A stretch of DNA of 64,000 nucleotides from NVTR01 sp036480115 (GTDB lineage Bacteria > Pseudomonadota > Alphaproteobacteria > Rhodobacterales > Rhodobacteraceae): NCBI GenBank assembly GCA_965224795.1, contig CBDDAE010000001.1, positions 1,860,001 to 1,924,000 on the forward strand, written 5' to 3'. Below are positions 25,781 through 34,582 of the stretch, one piece after another. Made by a program: the position numbers and the translations under genes. The notes under the pieces are model-generated. The model was given only the letters and a program-made list of their open reading frames with translations. It did no database searches and was not told where the DNA came from. Within the stretch, counting starts at the first letter, position 1. Each line of letters begins with the position of its first letter.

Positions 25781-28225
25781 ATGATCATGATACGACCTCC
25801 CGCGATATTTCTGATGGTGTTCCTGCTGCTTCTTAGCGCGTGTGATTCAGCGGAAGAACGCGCTGAAAAGCATTTCCAATCCGCCATTGAATTTATTGAA
25901 GCCGGCGATGACGAGCGCGCGATCATTGAGCTAAAGAATGTTCTGAAATTAAACGCCCAACATTACGGCGCTAGAACACAAATGGCTGAAATTACCCGAA
26001 GAAGTGGAAATGCAATTGCGGCGGCGAAAGTTTATGCAAGATTGGTCGAGCAATTTCCGGATGACTTCGAAGGGCAAATAGCTGCCGCTGAACTATATGC
26101 TGAACTTGGAAACTATGGCGCTATGGAAGGCTTTGTTGTTGCCGCCATGGCACTGCGTCCTGAAGATAGTCGCGCAAAAGCGGTACAGCTTGTGTTTCAA
26201 TACCAAAAGGCCGTCACATCTGATGACGCCGTCGCCGCTTTGGCGTTAGCTGCCTCTGCCCAAGCCCTTATCTCGAAGATTCCGACGCATCTGTTGTTAC
26301 GCCAGTTGATGGTTGATAGCCATGTGCGCCGCCAAGACTATAGCGCCGCACTGGCTGAAGTTGATGTTGCCCTCAAACAAATGCCCGATGAATTAGCATT
26401 ACATCAGACACGTTTGGCCATTTTGGCTGCTTCACAAGATGGATTTGGCTATGAACAGCAGCTAAAGGACATGATAGTCAGGTCTCCGGCTGATGACAGC
26501 TTGCGCGCAGAGCTGGTAAATTTGTACATTTTAGAAAACCGGTCATCAGAAGCAGAGCTGCTTTTACGATCGGCAGCATTTTCCGACCCCGCAACAAGTG
26601 AAGCAAAATTTGAGCTGATTAGGTTTATTTCTGAAACCCAGGGCACAAAAAAAGCCTTAGTTGAACTTGACCAAATTATAGTAACCAACAATCCTGGAAT
26701 ACTTTTGCAGGGCCTTCGCGCCGGCTTCATTTTTGACTTGGGGGAACAACAGGAAGCAATTGGTATAATGCGTGATCTGTTAGAAACAGCGGATCAAAGC
26801 GACGCGACGCAAAAAGTTAAAATTGCACTATCACAAATGTTGGCAACCACCGATGATATTGCAGGTGCGCAGTCACTATTAGACCAAGTCTTGGTAGAGG
26901 ACCCCGCAAATATCGAAGGTTTGAAACGCAAAGCAGCCTTGTTGATCAACGAAAACCAAACTGCTGACGCTATACTTTTGCTGCGTACAGCTTTGGCACA
27001 GGTACCAGATGATACTGATGTATTGGCAAGTTTGGTATTGGCATATGAACGGCAAGGAAAATTGGAACTGGCCGGAGAAATGTTGTTATTAGCAGCGAAT
27101 AGTCCAAAGGCCGAAGCAAAAGAAGCCATTGCATATGCAAATTTTCTTAGGGATCAAGCCAAACCTATATTGGCCGAGCCCATACTGATAGAAGCCTTGC
27201 GCAAGTTTCCCGACAATATCGATGTATTAACCCAGCTCGGCGCGCTTTATGTTGAAACTCAAGATTGGGTTCGGGCAGAACACGTCCAACTAACCATGGT
27301 AAATGCCGGTTCGAAAACAGCGAAAGCGGCGGCCAATAACCTGCGGCTTCGCATTTTGCAGGGCCAGCAAAATACTGAAGAAGTTTTGGATTTTCTGACA
27401 GAACTGGCAGCGGAAGGGGCCGGGATATCTGTGGATATTGCCGTTGTTCAAAGCCACCTGGAAAACGGTAATCAGGTTGCGGCTACTAATTATGTCGCCA
27501 AGTTGATTGCGACTGATCCGAACAATCCGGAAGTGAGGTTCCTTGATGCGTCGGTTGACGTTGCAACCGGAGACCTGGAGGCGGCGGAACAAAAATTTCT
27601 GACGATTGTTGAACAGGACAAAATGCAAACTCAGGCATGGGTTGCACTTTTCAGGATTTATTCTCTGCTAGAAAAGCCAGATGCCGCTATTGCGATTATC
27701 AAAAAAGGACGCCAAGCAGCACCGAAAGATCCGACACTAATGTGGATAGACGCCGGGCAATTGGAAACAGCGGGCGAACTGGAAAACGCAATTTCAATTT
27801 ACGAGACGATGTATTCCAATGATCGCGATAATCTATTGGTGGCAAATAATCTGGCCAGCCTATTGTCAACCGCGCGCACTGATGAAGATTCGCTAAAGCG
27901 CGCTTTTGATATCAGCCGCCGTTTCAAATCTTCAAATGTGGCGCCATTCCAAGATACCTATGGCTGGATTAGTTATTTGAACGGAGACTATGATGAGGCA
28001 CTGCAGGCCCTGGAATTTGCGGCGAACGATATGGTAAAGGACCCAGCGGTACAATTTCACCTGGCTCAGGCCTACCTTGCAGTTGAAAATCCGGCTAGTG
28101 CCTTGAAATATTTTAGGAAAGTTTTGGAATTGGTCGGTGCTGGTGACGAAAGAAGCTTTATTCAGATTTCACATCAAGAAATTGAAAGGTTAAGCGCTGG
28201 TTCAGCAATAATTGAGTCGGATTAA
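25781..28225 (+). CDS. TPR-repeat lipoprotein (PrsT-like)
   Basis: An 814-residue protein with a lipoprotein signal (LLLLSAC, cysteine at about residue 21) followed by almost uninterrupted tetratricopeptide repeats from residue 28 to the end (for example AIEFIEAGDDERAIIELKNVL, ALRKFPDNIDVLTQLGALYVE, VQFHLAQAYLAVENPASALKYF). This resembles the PrsT TPR lipoprotein of exosortase/PEP-CTERM EPS loci, somewhat shorter than those I recall. Probably periplasmic, anchored to a membrane, acting as a scaffold for export. It follows the sugar transferase by 82 bases that hold a small hairpin (25724-25737). Confidence 0.8.
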   Translation: MIMIRPPAIFLMVFLLLLSACDSAEERAEKHFQSAIEFIEAGDDERAIIELKNVLKLNAQHYGARTQMAEITRRSGNAIAAAKVYARLVEQFPDDFEGQIAAAELYAELGNYGAMEGFVVAAMALRPEDSRAKAVQLVFQYQKAVTSDDAVAALALAASAQALISKIPTHLLLRQLMVDSHVRRQDYSAALAEVDVALKQMPDELALHQTRLAILAASQDGFGYEQQLKDMIVRSPADDSLRAELVNLYILENRSSEAELLLRSAAFSDPATSEAKFELIRFISETQGTKKALVELDQIIVTNNPGILLQGLRAGFIFDLGEQQEAIGIMRDLLETADQSDATQKVKIALSQMLATTDDIAGAQSLLDQVLVEDPANIEGLKRKAALLINENQTADAILLLRTALAQVPDDTDVLASLVLAYERQGKLELAGEMLLLAANSPKAEAKEAIAYANFLRDQAKPILAEPILIEALRKFPDNIDVLTQLGALYVETQDWVRAEHVQLTMVNAGSKTAKAAANNLRLRILQGQQNTEEVLDFLTELAAEGAGISVDIAVVQSHLENGNQVAATNYVAKLIATDPNNPEVRFLDASVDVATGDLEAAEQKFLTIVEQDKMQTQAWVALFRIYSLLEKPDAAIAIIKKGRQAAPKDPTLMWIDAGQLETAGELENAISIYETMYSNDRDNLLVANNLASLLSTARTDEDSLKRAFDISRRFKSSNVAPFQDTYGWISYLNGDYDEALQALEFAANDMVKDPAVQFHLAQAYLAVENPASALKYFRKVLELVGAGDERSFIQISHQEIERLSAGSAIIESD

Positions 28226-28254
28226 AGTAATCCATTCAACCAATACTGCAGACG

Positions 28255-28300
28255 ATTTTGGCCAATCTTAAAGGCGAAATGAGATAGATTTGGCCAAAAT
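28255..28300. promoter_or_regulatory. inverted repeat upstream of the OPX gene
   Basis: ATTTTGGCCAA (28255-28265) and TTGGCCAAAAT (28290-28300): a perfect 11-bp inverted repeat separated by 24 bases, each arm itself centred on the palindrome TTGGCCAA. It sits 30 bases after the TPR gene and about 145 bases before the OPX gene. Could be a terminator-like hairpin (no T-run) or paired operator half-sites. Confidence 0.4.
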
Positions 28301-28446
28301 TGGAATTAATCAAATAGGAAAGTTAATATTATGTGTCTGTTACGTTACGATTTGCCTGATTCTTGCCGTATTTGGCAAAAACATTATTGTTTGCGGTAAT
28401 ACTAATATAAATATTTGAACTAACTTTTGTTTAAAGGGGAATAATC

Positions 28447-29049
28447 ATGACACGGCTTCTCATTAGCGCATTGTTGCTAATAGTATTTGGTTCGGTTGCG
28501 TCAGCGCAGGGCCAGTACAAAATTCAACCTGGTGACACTTTAACGATTGAGGTTCTTGAAGATCAAAGCCTTAATCGCAACGCATTGGTATTGCCGGACG
28601 GCACGGTAACGATGCCACTGGTCGGCAGTATCGCTGCAGGCGGGCAAACACTTAGCGCACTCCAAGCAAGCATTATTGCAGGGCTTACACCAAATTTTGC
28701 TACAGCACCGAACGTCTTTGTTACGGTTCAAGCGCTGAACACAACACCACGTGCAACTTCTGGTCGCTCTTCTTTTGATGTTTTCATCATTGGTGCGGTG
28801 AATACACCAGGCAAAGTTAAGGTTACATCTGGTACAAGCTTGCTGCAATTTCTTGCGGAAAGTGGCGGATTTACCAAGTTTGCAGCGAAAAAGCGCATTC
28901 AATTGCGGCGTACCGATTCTCGCACTGGTAAGTCGTCGATTTTTCAGTTCAACTACAAAGCAATAGAAGACGGTTCCGCTACTACCAATTCGGTGGTACT
29001 ACAGCGCGGAGATGTCATCATTGTGCCGGAACGGCGGCTTTTTGAGTAG
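28447..29049 (+). CDS. short outer-membrane polysaccharide export (OPX) protein
   Basis: Wza/ExoF-family periplasmic export protein, only 200 residues. Signal peptide ends VASAQ; the poly-export domain starts YKIQPGDTLTIEVLEDQSLNR and continues VLPDGTVTMPLVGSIAAGG, followed by one SLBB domain (FIIGAVNTPGKVKVTSGTS to GDVIIVPERRLFE). There is no lipobox and no C-terminal amphipathic helix, so unlike Wza it cannot form the outer-membrane pore itself. A beta-barrel gene begins seven bases downstream and could supply the pore. Ribosome site AAAGGGGA is clear. Confidence 0.9.
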   Translation: MTRLLISALLLIVFGSVASAQGQYKIQPGDTLTIEVLEDQSLNRNALVLPDGTVTMPLVGSIAAGGQTLSALQASIIAGLTPNFATAPNVFVTVQALNTTPRATSGRSSFDVFIIGAVNTPGKVKVTSGTSLLQFLAESGGFTKFAAKKRIQLRRTDSRTGKSSIFQFNYKAIEDGSATTNSVVLQRGDVIIVPERRLFE

Positions 29050-29055
29050 GTAGAA

Positions 29056-30432
29056 ATGACTCGGGGCAATATAAAAAAACTACAGGTAGCAATAGCAGCA
29101 ACGGCCGCAGCATTCAGCGCGACCGTTGCTAATGCGCAAACTCCAAATTCGCCAGTAACGGTGAATTTGTCGTTTTCAAGCAAACTAAGCATCGACACAA
29201 ACCCAAATCTAGCCGCTGTTTCCAGCGGCACAGAGCTGGCGTTTTCAGAAGGTCTGTTTGCTTCGTTTAATAACATTACGCAAAATCAAGATTTACAGGT
29301 TTCTGTTGATACTGGATTTTCGTTTGCATCCACCGCAGGTGGCGGGACGTCTGGTTCGTTCAATTCGCCCAAATTTAAGCTAAGCTATACGCGGGACTCT
29401 GCAAATTCCGACTTGGCGCTTAGTGCAGATTATTGGAGCGGAGATGTAACCAGTTCTTTTGATGCTGACCCGACAAGTGCGATATTTATCATTGTAGATA
29501 CCGGCACACTGGTGAAATCTGATCTTAACTTTGCCTATAACTGGGGCTTAACCGCGCCGTTGGGCTTTTCATTGAATGCTTCCTATTCCGGTAGCGATTA
29601 TACTGGAACATCTGATCCGGCGTTGTTTGATTCAATCACAACAACCGTATCAGCAGGTGCGAATTTTAGATTTTCTCCGAATACCAATGGATCTTTAACC
29701 GCCTTCACAACAAACTATGATTCAAACGATCCAATTGGTACAAATTCCGTAACAAATGAGTGGGCGTTCAAGGTAACGCGCGACCTTGCAACCGGGCTAG
29801 TCCTGTCTGGAAATGCCGGGTATCGCGATGTCACAACCGCTACCAGCCTGTCGACAACCAACAGGAACGGTTTCTTCTTGGGTCTGGATGCAACACAGCC
29901 TGTTGCAAGGGGAACATATTTCGGCGGCATTTCTCTTGATGACTCCGGATCGTCTTTGCAAACGGCGCTTACAGTGGGGCGCAGCATGGATTTTCCAGAT
30001 GGATCGCTTACTGCAAGCATAACAGCAAATAATGTTTCCGGTGGTAGCACACAAATTCTAGCGTCAGCTTCCTACTTAAAACAATTGCCTGATGGCTCTA
30101 TTACTTTGGATCTCAGCCAATCGTTGACCGAAAACTATCTAAGTCAAGATGTTAAGCTTTCGTCTTTGGGTGTGATTTATCAGAAAAACCTAAACTCTGA
30201 TTCTGACCTAAACCTAGCTTTTGATGTCAGCAGATCTGAAGATGCCGGCGCTGGATTCGCGGCGACGTTAAACCGTTCTAAATTGACGGCATCTTACTCC
30301 CGTTCGCTGACGCCAGACTGGAATATGTCCGTTGGCTATGAGCACCGTCAAAAATCTGGATCTACAGTGTCTACTGCTAATTCTGATAGTGTATTCCTGA
30401 CGCTTACGCGGGATCTGCAGTTCGGCTTTTAA
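29056..30432 (+). CDS. outer-membrane beta-barrel of the EPS locus
   Basis: A 458-residue protein with a signal peptide (ending TVANAQ) and a body made of regularly alternating beta strands rich in Ser, Thr, Asn, Asp and Gly, ending in phenylalanine (RDLQFGF), as expected for a large outer-membrane barrel. Examples of strand pairs are SDLALSADYWSGDV and TASYSRSLTPDWNMSVGYEH. It resembles in position and type the uncharacterised barrel of PEP-CTERM EPS loci. Only seven bases separate it from the OPX gene, so the two are probably partners at the outer membrane. Specific family not confirmed. Confidence 0.75.
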   Translation: MTRGNIKKLQVAIAATAAAFSATVANAQTPNSPVTVNLSFSSKLSIDTNPNLAAVSSGTELAFSEGLFASFNNITQNQDLQVSVDTGFSFASTAGGGTSGSFNSPKFKLSYTRDSANSDLALSADYWSGDVTSSFDADPTSAIFIIVDTGTLVKSDLNFAYNWGLTAPLGFSLNASYSGSDYTGTSDPALFDSITTTVSAGANFRFSPNTNGSLTAFTTNYDSNDPIGTNSVTNEWAFKVTRDLATGLVLSGNAGYRDVTTATSLSTTNRNGFFLGLDATQPVARGTYFGGISLDDSGSSLQTALTVGRSMDFPDGSLTASITANNVSGGSTQILASASYLKQLPDGSITLDLSQSLTENYLSQDVKLSSLGVIYQKNLNSDSDLNLAFDVSRSEDAGAGFAATLNRSKLTASYSRSLTPDWNMSVGYEHRQKSGSTVSTANSDSVFLTLTRDLQFGF

Positions 30433-30450
30433 ACCGGGTTTCCTTAGATT

Positions 30451-31719
30451 TTATACAACATTGCCGTGTAGTTTTTCGCCGTCTTGTTTCGTGATTTGGA
30501 CGGGTAGAATATTACCAACGGTATGCTTGCGACCCAACACAACCTGTGCGAATTGCTCTGTTCGTCCCATGTCAGGGGCTTCTAAAAGAATATTGACCAC
30601 TTTGCCGATCTGACTGTTGAGATGTGAGATTATTTGCTCATCCCCAGCAGTCCTTAACCTTCGCGCCCGCGCCCGTATAACATCGCCTCTGACTTGTGGC
30701 ATACGCGCTGCGGGCGTGTTTGGCCGGGGTGAATAGGGAAAGATGTGTAACCACGTCAGATTGCATTCTTTGACCAGCTTTAACGAGGATTCAAACATCG
30801 TTTCGGTCTCTGTGGGAAATCCAGCAATTAGGTCAGCGCCAAAAGTCATATCGGGACGCAAATCTCGCGCAGTTTGACAAAATTCAATTGCATCCTCGCG
30901 TGAATGCCGCCGTTTCATTCGTTTCAGTATAATATTGTCACCAGCCTGTAATGACAGATGCAAATGGGGCATCAGGCGGGCTTCATTGGCAATTGCCTGC
31001 ATGAGGTTTTCATCAACCTCGATTGAATCGATGGATGAAATTCGCAGTCGTGGTAAATCCGGTACCAAGCGCAAGATTCTCATCACCAGATCACCCAGCT
31101 TTGGTGTAGCAGGTAAATCCGCCCCCCAGCTTGTCAAATCAACGCCAGTCAAAACAACCTCGTTGTACCCCTTGCCAACTAGACGTTTTATTTGCTCAAC
31201 AATCACACCCGCCGGTACCGACCGAGAATTACCGCGGCCAAATGGAATGATGCAAAATGTACAACGGTGATCGCACCCATTTTGAACCTGTACATAGGCG
31301 CGACTGCGTGTACCAAACCCATCAATCAAATGACTAGCAGTTTCGGTCACTGACATAATGTCATCGACCTGAATCTTTTCCGTATCCCCAATAAAATTGT
31401 CAGCCATTCTTGCCCAGGTTTCGGGCTGCATTTTCTCAGTATTGCCGATAACCAGATCAACCTCGGACATGCTCGCAAATTTTTCCGGTTCAATCTGAGC
31501 CGCGCAACCAGTGACCACAAGCTTCGCATCGGGGTGGGTTTTTCGAAGTTTTCGAATTTCCTGCCGGGCTTTGCGCACGGCTTCAGACGTGACGGCGCAG
31601 GTGTTCACTACCACCATGTCACCAACATTGGTCCGGTCTGCCAAAATTTTCATCGCCTCGGTTTCATAGGCGTTCAATCGACAGCCCAAAGTAGAGAATA
31701 CAGGCGCATTTGCAGCCAT
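30451..31719 (-). CDS. mtaB: tRNA t6A37 methylthiotransferase MtaB
   Basis: Radical-SAM enzyme adding a methylthio group to t6A37 of ANN-decoding tRNAs, 422 residues. The N-terminal UPF0004 domain carries three cluster cysteines (STLGCRLNAYE, NTCAVTSEA, TGCAAQ); the radical-SAM motif is GCDHRCTFCIIP (about residue 148); a C-terminal TRAM-like region follows (VNILLEAPDMGRTEQFAQV). The GCRLN start is typical of MtaB rather than MiaB. Coupled to dapF, which ends at its first bases. Confidence 0.93.
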   Translation of the reverse strand: MAANAPVFSTLGCRLNAYETEAMKILADRTNVGDMVVVNTCAVTSEAVRKARQEIRKLRKTHPDAKLVVTGCAAQIEPEKFASMSEVDLVIGNTEKMQPETWARMADNFIGDTEKIQVDDIMSVTETASHLIDGFGTRSRAYVQVQNGCDHRCTFCIIPFGRGNSRSVPAGVIVEQIKRLVGKGYNEVVLTGVDLTSWGADLPATPKLGDLVMRILRLVPDLPRLRISSIDSIEVDENLMQAIANEARLMPHLHLSLQAGDNIILKRMKRRHSREDAIEFCQTARDLRPDMTFGADLIAGFPTETETMFESSLKLVKECNLTWLHIFPYSPRPNTPAARMPQVRGDVIRARARRLRTAGDEQIISHLNSQIGKVVNILLEAPDMGRTEQFAQVVLGRKHTVGNILPVQITKQDGEKLHGNVV

Positions 31720-32567
31720 CAGATTGTCTTCAGAAATTCGGCTGACAGCGACGATTCAAAAACAAAAGCAGTTGGTCCAGACAACCAAACCCCATCATCG
31801 CGCCAATCAACAATTAACGTGCCACCATCAACTGTTAACTCAACCCGCTTTTCCGTTAGCCCACGTAAATGTGCAGCAACAACGGTGGCACAGGCCCCTG
31901 ATCCGCAGGCTAGGGTAATCAATGCGCCCCGTTCCCAAACCCGCAGCCGGATGAATTTGCGCGAACTTACCTGTGCAAATTCTACATTGGTACGTTCGGG
32001 GAACAACGGATTGCACTCTATTTCCGAACCAATACCGGCAACATCTACTAAACTGACTTCATCGACGAAAAACACGCAATGGGGATTACCCATTCCAACA
32101 GCCACGGGATCGTTTTCCAACGGCAGGTGCAAAGTGTCGCATTCTCGGGCCAGGGGGATTTTTTTCCAGTCGAGTTGTGGCTTTCCCATATTGACACTGA
32201 TTAGGCCATTGGCACCACGAACCGCCTGTAAATTTCCGCGATCTGTACGCAGATAAACTTCTGATAGCCCCAATTCCGTCATCAGATTGTCAGCGATACA
32301 TCTGGTGGCGTTCCCACACGCCCCCGCCCGCGATCCATCCGAATTCCAGAAGTCTACTGAACAGCCGGCATCTGTAGAACTATGTAGTTCAGCAAGTTGA
32401 TCAAAGCCGACTCCAAAATGGCGATCTCCGATAGCGCGCGCCAAGGCGTTGGTCATCATTGCCCCGCGATTGCGCGAATCGATGATCACGAAATCATTGC
32501 CTGCCCCGTGCATTTTCATGAACGGTAAGCTATCTGGGGCCACTGTATTTTCCATCGGCGACAACAT
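31719..32567 (-). CDS. dapF: diaminopimelate epimerase
   Basis: Converts LL- to meso-diaminopimelate for lysine and peptidoglycan synthesis, cytosolic, 282 residues. The two active-site cysteines are in GACGNATRC and ACGSGACATV; the N-terminal FMKMHGAGNDFV and GVGFDQLAEL are also diagnostic. The start could be ATG 32567 or ATG 32555; the conserved part begins near residue 16 of the longer form. Overlaps mtaB by one base. Confidence 0.96.
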   Translation of the reverse strand: MLSPMENTVAPDSLPFMKMHGAGNDFVIIDSRNRGAMMTNALARAIGDRHFGVGFDQLAELHSSTDAGCSVDFWNSDGSRAGACGNATRCIADNLMTELGLSEVYLRTDRGNLQAVRGANGLISVNMGKPQLDWKKIPLARECDTLHLPLENDPVAVGMGNPHCVFFVDEVSLVDVAGIGSEIECNPLFPERTNVEFAQVSSRKFIRLRVWERGALITLACGSGACATVVAAHLRGLTEKRVELTVDGGTLIVDWRDDGVWLSGPTAFVFESSLSAEFLKTI

Positions 32568-32610
32568 ATGCTTCGGGATAACGGTTGGAAAGGTAAAACA
32601 CGCTTTTTAC

Positions 32611-32639
32611 TTGACGCATAACGGGCCCGGGGATAGGCA
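32611..32639 (+). promoter_or_regulatory. sigma-70-type promoter of tRNA-Lys
   Basis: TTGACG (32611-32616), 17-base spacer, TAGGCA (32634-32639), placing the start point about 7 bases before the mature tRNA. The GC-rich spacer end (GGGCCCGGGG) resembles stable-RNA discriminators. The position fits; the -10 is imperfect. Confidence 0.5.
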
Positions 32640-32651
32640 AGCGCTTCATGT

Positions 32652-32727
32652 GGGCCGGTAGCTCAGTTGGTAGAGCAACTGACTTTTAATCAGTAGGTCC
32701 CGGGTTCGGATCCCGGCCGGCTCACCA
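32652..32727 (+). tRNA. tRNA-Lys (anticodon UUU)
   Basis: A 76-base cloverleaf: acceptor GGGCCGG pairs with CCGGCTC (one G-U), D arm GCTC-AGTTGGTA-GAGC, anticodon stem ACTGA/TCAGT with loop CTTTTAA (anticodon TTT), T arm CCGGG-TTCGGAT-CCCGG, discriminator A and an encoded CCA. Stands alone between dapF (opposite strand) and the DeoR-family gene. Confidence 0.97.
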
Positions 32728-32760
32728 CTTACTTTCCTTTTTATTGAACTAAAAGTGTTG

Positions 32761-32778
32761 AAGTCAGATTCTTGACTT
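32761..32778. other. hairpin downstream of tRNA-Lys
   Basis: AAGTCA (32761-32766), loop GATTCT, TGACTT (32773-32778), 33 bases beyond the tRNA. No T-run follows on either strand; possible processing or weak termination element. The rest of 32728-32922 shows nothing coding. Confidence 0.25.
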
Positions 32779-32922
32779 AGACAAAACCATTTCCCGAAAT
32801 GAACTTGGAAATTTACTTATAACCAGACCTAAGCAAATAAAGTTTTGGATGTTGCGCCGTCAAAATGAAAACCCGGGCTAAAAAAAGGAATACAGTAAAA
32901 CCCGCCGTAATTTAGTTCCCAA

Positions 32923-33681
32923 TCAGGGGGTTTTCAAAACTATTCTTGCTTCTGCCACCTTTGCACAAATCTCATCATCGGGCAGCTTAGATGACACCAG
33001 ATAGTCAACCTGATTAAATCCAGCAACATGGGCGATACCATGGCGATTAAATTTACTTGGATCGGCCAGCACAATGCTTTCGTTGCTCCTTGCTATCATG
33101 GCCCTCGCAACGGTTGCTTCGTCAATATTTTGGTCTGAAAATTCAATTTTGGGATCGACGCCGCCAATACCGATAACAGCAAAATCAGCAAAAAACCGTC
33201 CGATATTGTCCACTACCATTGGCCCCAAATTAGCTTTGACCCGGTGATCATATCGACCACCCAGAACGAAAACTTCGCAAGAAGAATTTTCCGACAGGGT
33301 TGCTGCGATCAAGTGCGAATTTGTAAGAACAGTTAGATCTGCCAATTCTTTGATATGTTCGGCGAAAACATTGGTTGTCGTGCCAAAATCGATAAAAAGC
33401 GTACTGCCTGCAGGAATAAGTTCCAGCGCAAGTTTCGCCAATATATGTTTTTCCGGTATGTCCTGGGTAAAGCGCGCAGCCAGCGAATGCTCATATTTAT
33501 TCTGAGAGCTGATGGCCCCGCCGTGAATTTTTCGAACAATACCGTTTTTTTCTAACTTCATGAGGTCGCGACGAATGGTTTCCTGCGCGACCTGATATTG
33601 TTCAGCCAACTCAACAACTGAAACCCGGCCGCGAATTTCCAGCAAGGCCTGAATCGATTGAAGGCGTTCGGCGGATTTCAT
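32923..33681 (-). CDS. DeoR/GlpR-family transcriptional regulator
   Basis: Repressor of 252 residues with an N-terminal winged-helix domain (ERLQSIQALLEIRGRVSVVELAE, then VAQETIRRDLMKLEKNG and the family IHGGA) and a C-terminal DeoR sugar-phosphate sensor domain (LFIDFGTTTNVFAEHI, LTNSHLIAATL, GGVDPKI). The ATG at 33681 is chosen as it gives the standard N-terminus; a TTG 75 bases upstream would overlap the phosphoesterase gene. Next to a phosphoesterase and GlpA-like dehydrogenase, it likely senses glycerol-3-phosphate or a similar sugar phosphate (inference). Confidence 0.9.
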   Translation of the reverse strand: MKSAERLQSIQALLEIRGRVSVVELAEQYQVAQETIRRDLMKLEKNGIVRKIHGGAISSQNKYEHSLAARFTQDIPEKHILAKLALELIPAGSTLFIDFGTTTNVFAEHIKELADLTVLTNSHLIAATLSENSSCEVFVLGGRYDHRVKANLGPMVVDNIGRFFADFAVIGIGGVDPKIEFSDQNIDEATVARAMIARSNESIVLADPSKFNRHGIAHVAGFNQVDYLVSSKLPDDEICAKVAEARIVLKTP

Positions 33682-33730
33682 TGAGTTTCCCACAATTCCA
33701 ATTTTTGCGTCGGTGGGTACATTGGCCGGT

Positions 33731-34582
33731 TCATCTGGGCCCAAGAACCTTTTCAAAAAACTCTATTCCGTTTTTGGATGGGACCATTCGGGTGACGGTG
33801 ATAATTTCTTCCGGTGTTCCAAAGTTTTCGTATGTGCAAAACATATTTTTGTCGCGGTGAATATTGACCGATGACAGTGAACCGCACATGAATTGCCGGT
33901 AATTACCGCCGCCGACCATGTCGGAAACCTGCAAGATATCCAGTTCATGGGTGTGGCCACAAAAGGTGGCTTCTATATTTTGTGCCAAAATGAAATCAGT
34001 AATACGCTTGGAATTGTATAACGGGTCCTCATCCGTTGATAGAACCGAATGATGCGCCAACATCAACGCGCGGTCATGGGGCAGCTTGGCCATTTCATCT
34101 GCAAGGGCCGCCAGAATTTGCTCATCAATATAACCGGGGTCATTTTGAAAAAGAGTTGTATCAATGCAGACGAGCATTATTTTCTCGCCGCCAATGTCAA
34201 ATACCTGAAGGAAATTTACGTCAGTAAAATAGTCATTTAGACGGGCATTGGTTGGGCTAATATAGATCAAATTCTTTTTGACCAGATTCACATCCTTGGG
34301 CTGAATAAACGTCCCGTTATAAATGTGAGTGCGAAACATTTCATGACTACGTTTGGAATATTTGTCGTGATTGCCAAGAATTGAAACCACTTTGTCGCAT
34401 GTAAGTTTGTCTAGGAAAGCTTGGGCTTCTTCAAATTCAACTTGCAATGAATCCGAAGTCAAATCACCGGTATTAAAAACGATATCGGCGGAAAAGGCGT
34501 TCAGACGATCCAGAACGATATTGTCGTCTGCAGCCCAGTGAAAGGGGCCAAAATGAATGTCGGAAATGTGCAGGATGTTCAA
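33731..34582 (-). CDS. calcineurin-like metallophosphoesterase
   Basis: Binuclear metallophosphoesterase, 283 residues, cytosolic (no signal peptide). Metal-binding motifs appear in order: DIHFG (DxH), GDLTSDS (GDxx), GNHDKYS (GNHD/E), LAHHSVL, and GHTHELD (GHxH). I choose a TTG start at 34582 because TAGGAG lies eight bases upstream and the protein then begins (M)NILHISDIHFG as the family does; an ATG 78 bases upstream is unlikely. Possibly a glycerophosphodiesterase-type or cyclic-nucleotide-type enzyme; the neighbouring G3P-type dehydrogenase favours the first. Confidence 0.85.
   Translation of the reverse strand: MNILHISDIHFGPFHWAADDNIVLDRLNAFSADIVFNTGDLTSDSLQVEFEEAQAFLDKLTCDKVVSILGNHDKYSKRSHEMFRTHIYNGTFIQPKDVNLVKKNLIYISPTNARLNDYFTDVNFLQVFDIGGEKIMLVCIDTTLFQNDPGYIDEQILAALADEMAKLPHDRALMLAHHSVLSTDEDPLYNSKRITDFILAQNIEATFCGHTHELDILQVSDMVGGGNYRQFMCGSLSSVNIHRDKNMFCTYENFGTPEEIITVTRMVPSKNGIEFFEKVLGPR

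Noticed and set aside
30428..30440. AAACCGGGTTT as terminator between the barrel gene and mtaB
   Set aside because: The stem is only five bases with a one-base centre, which is too short to form a stable hairpin.
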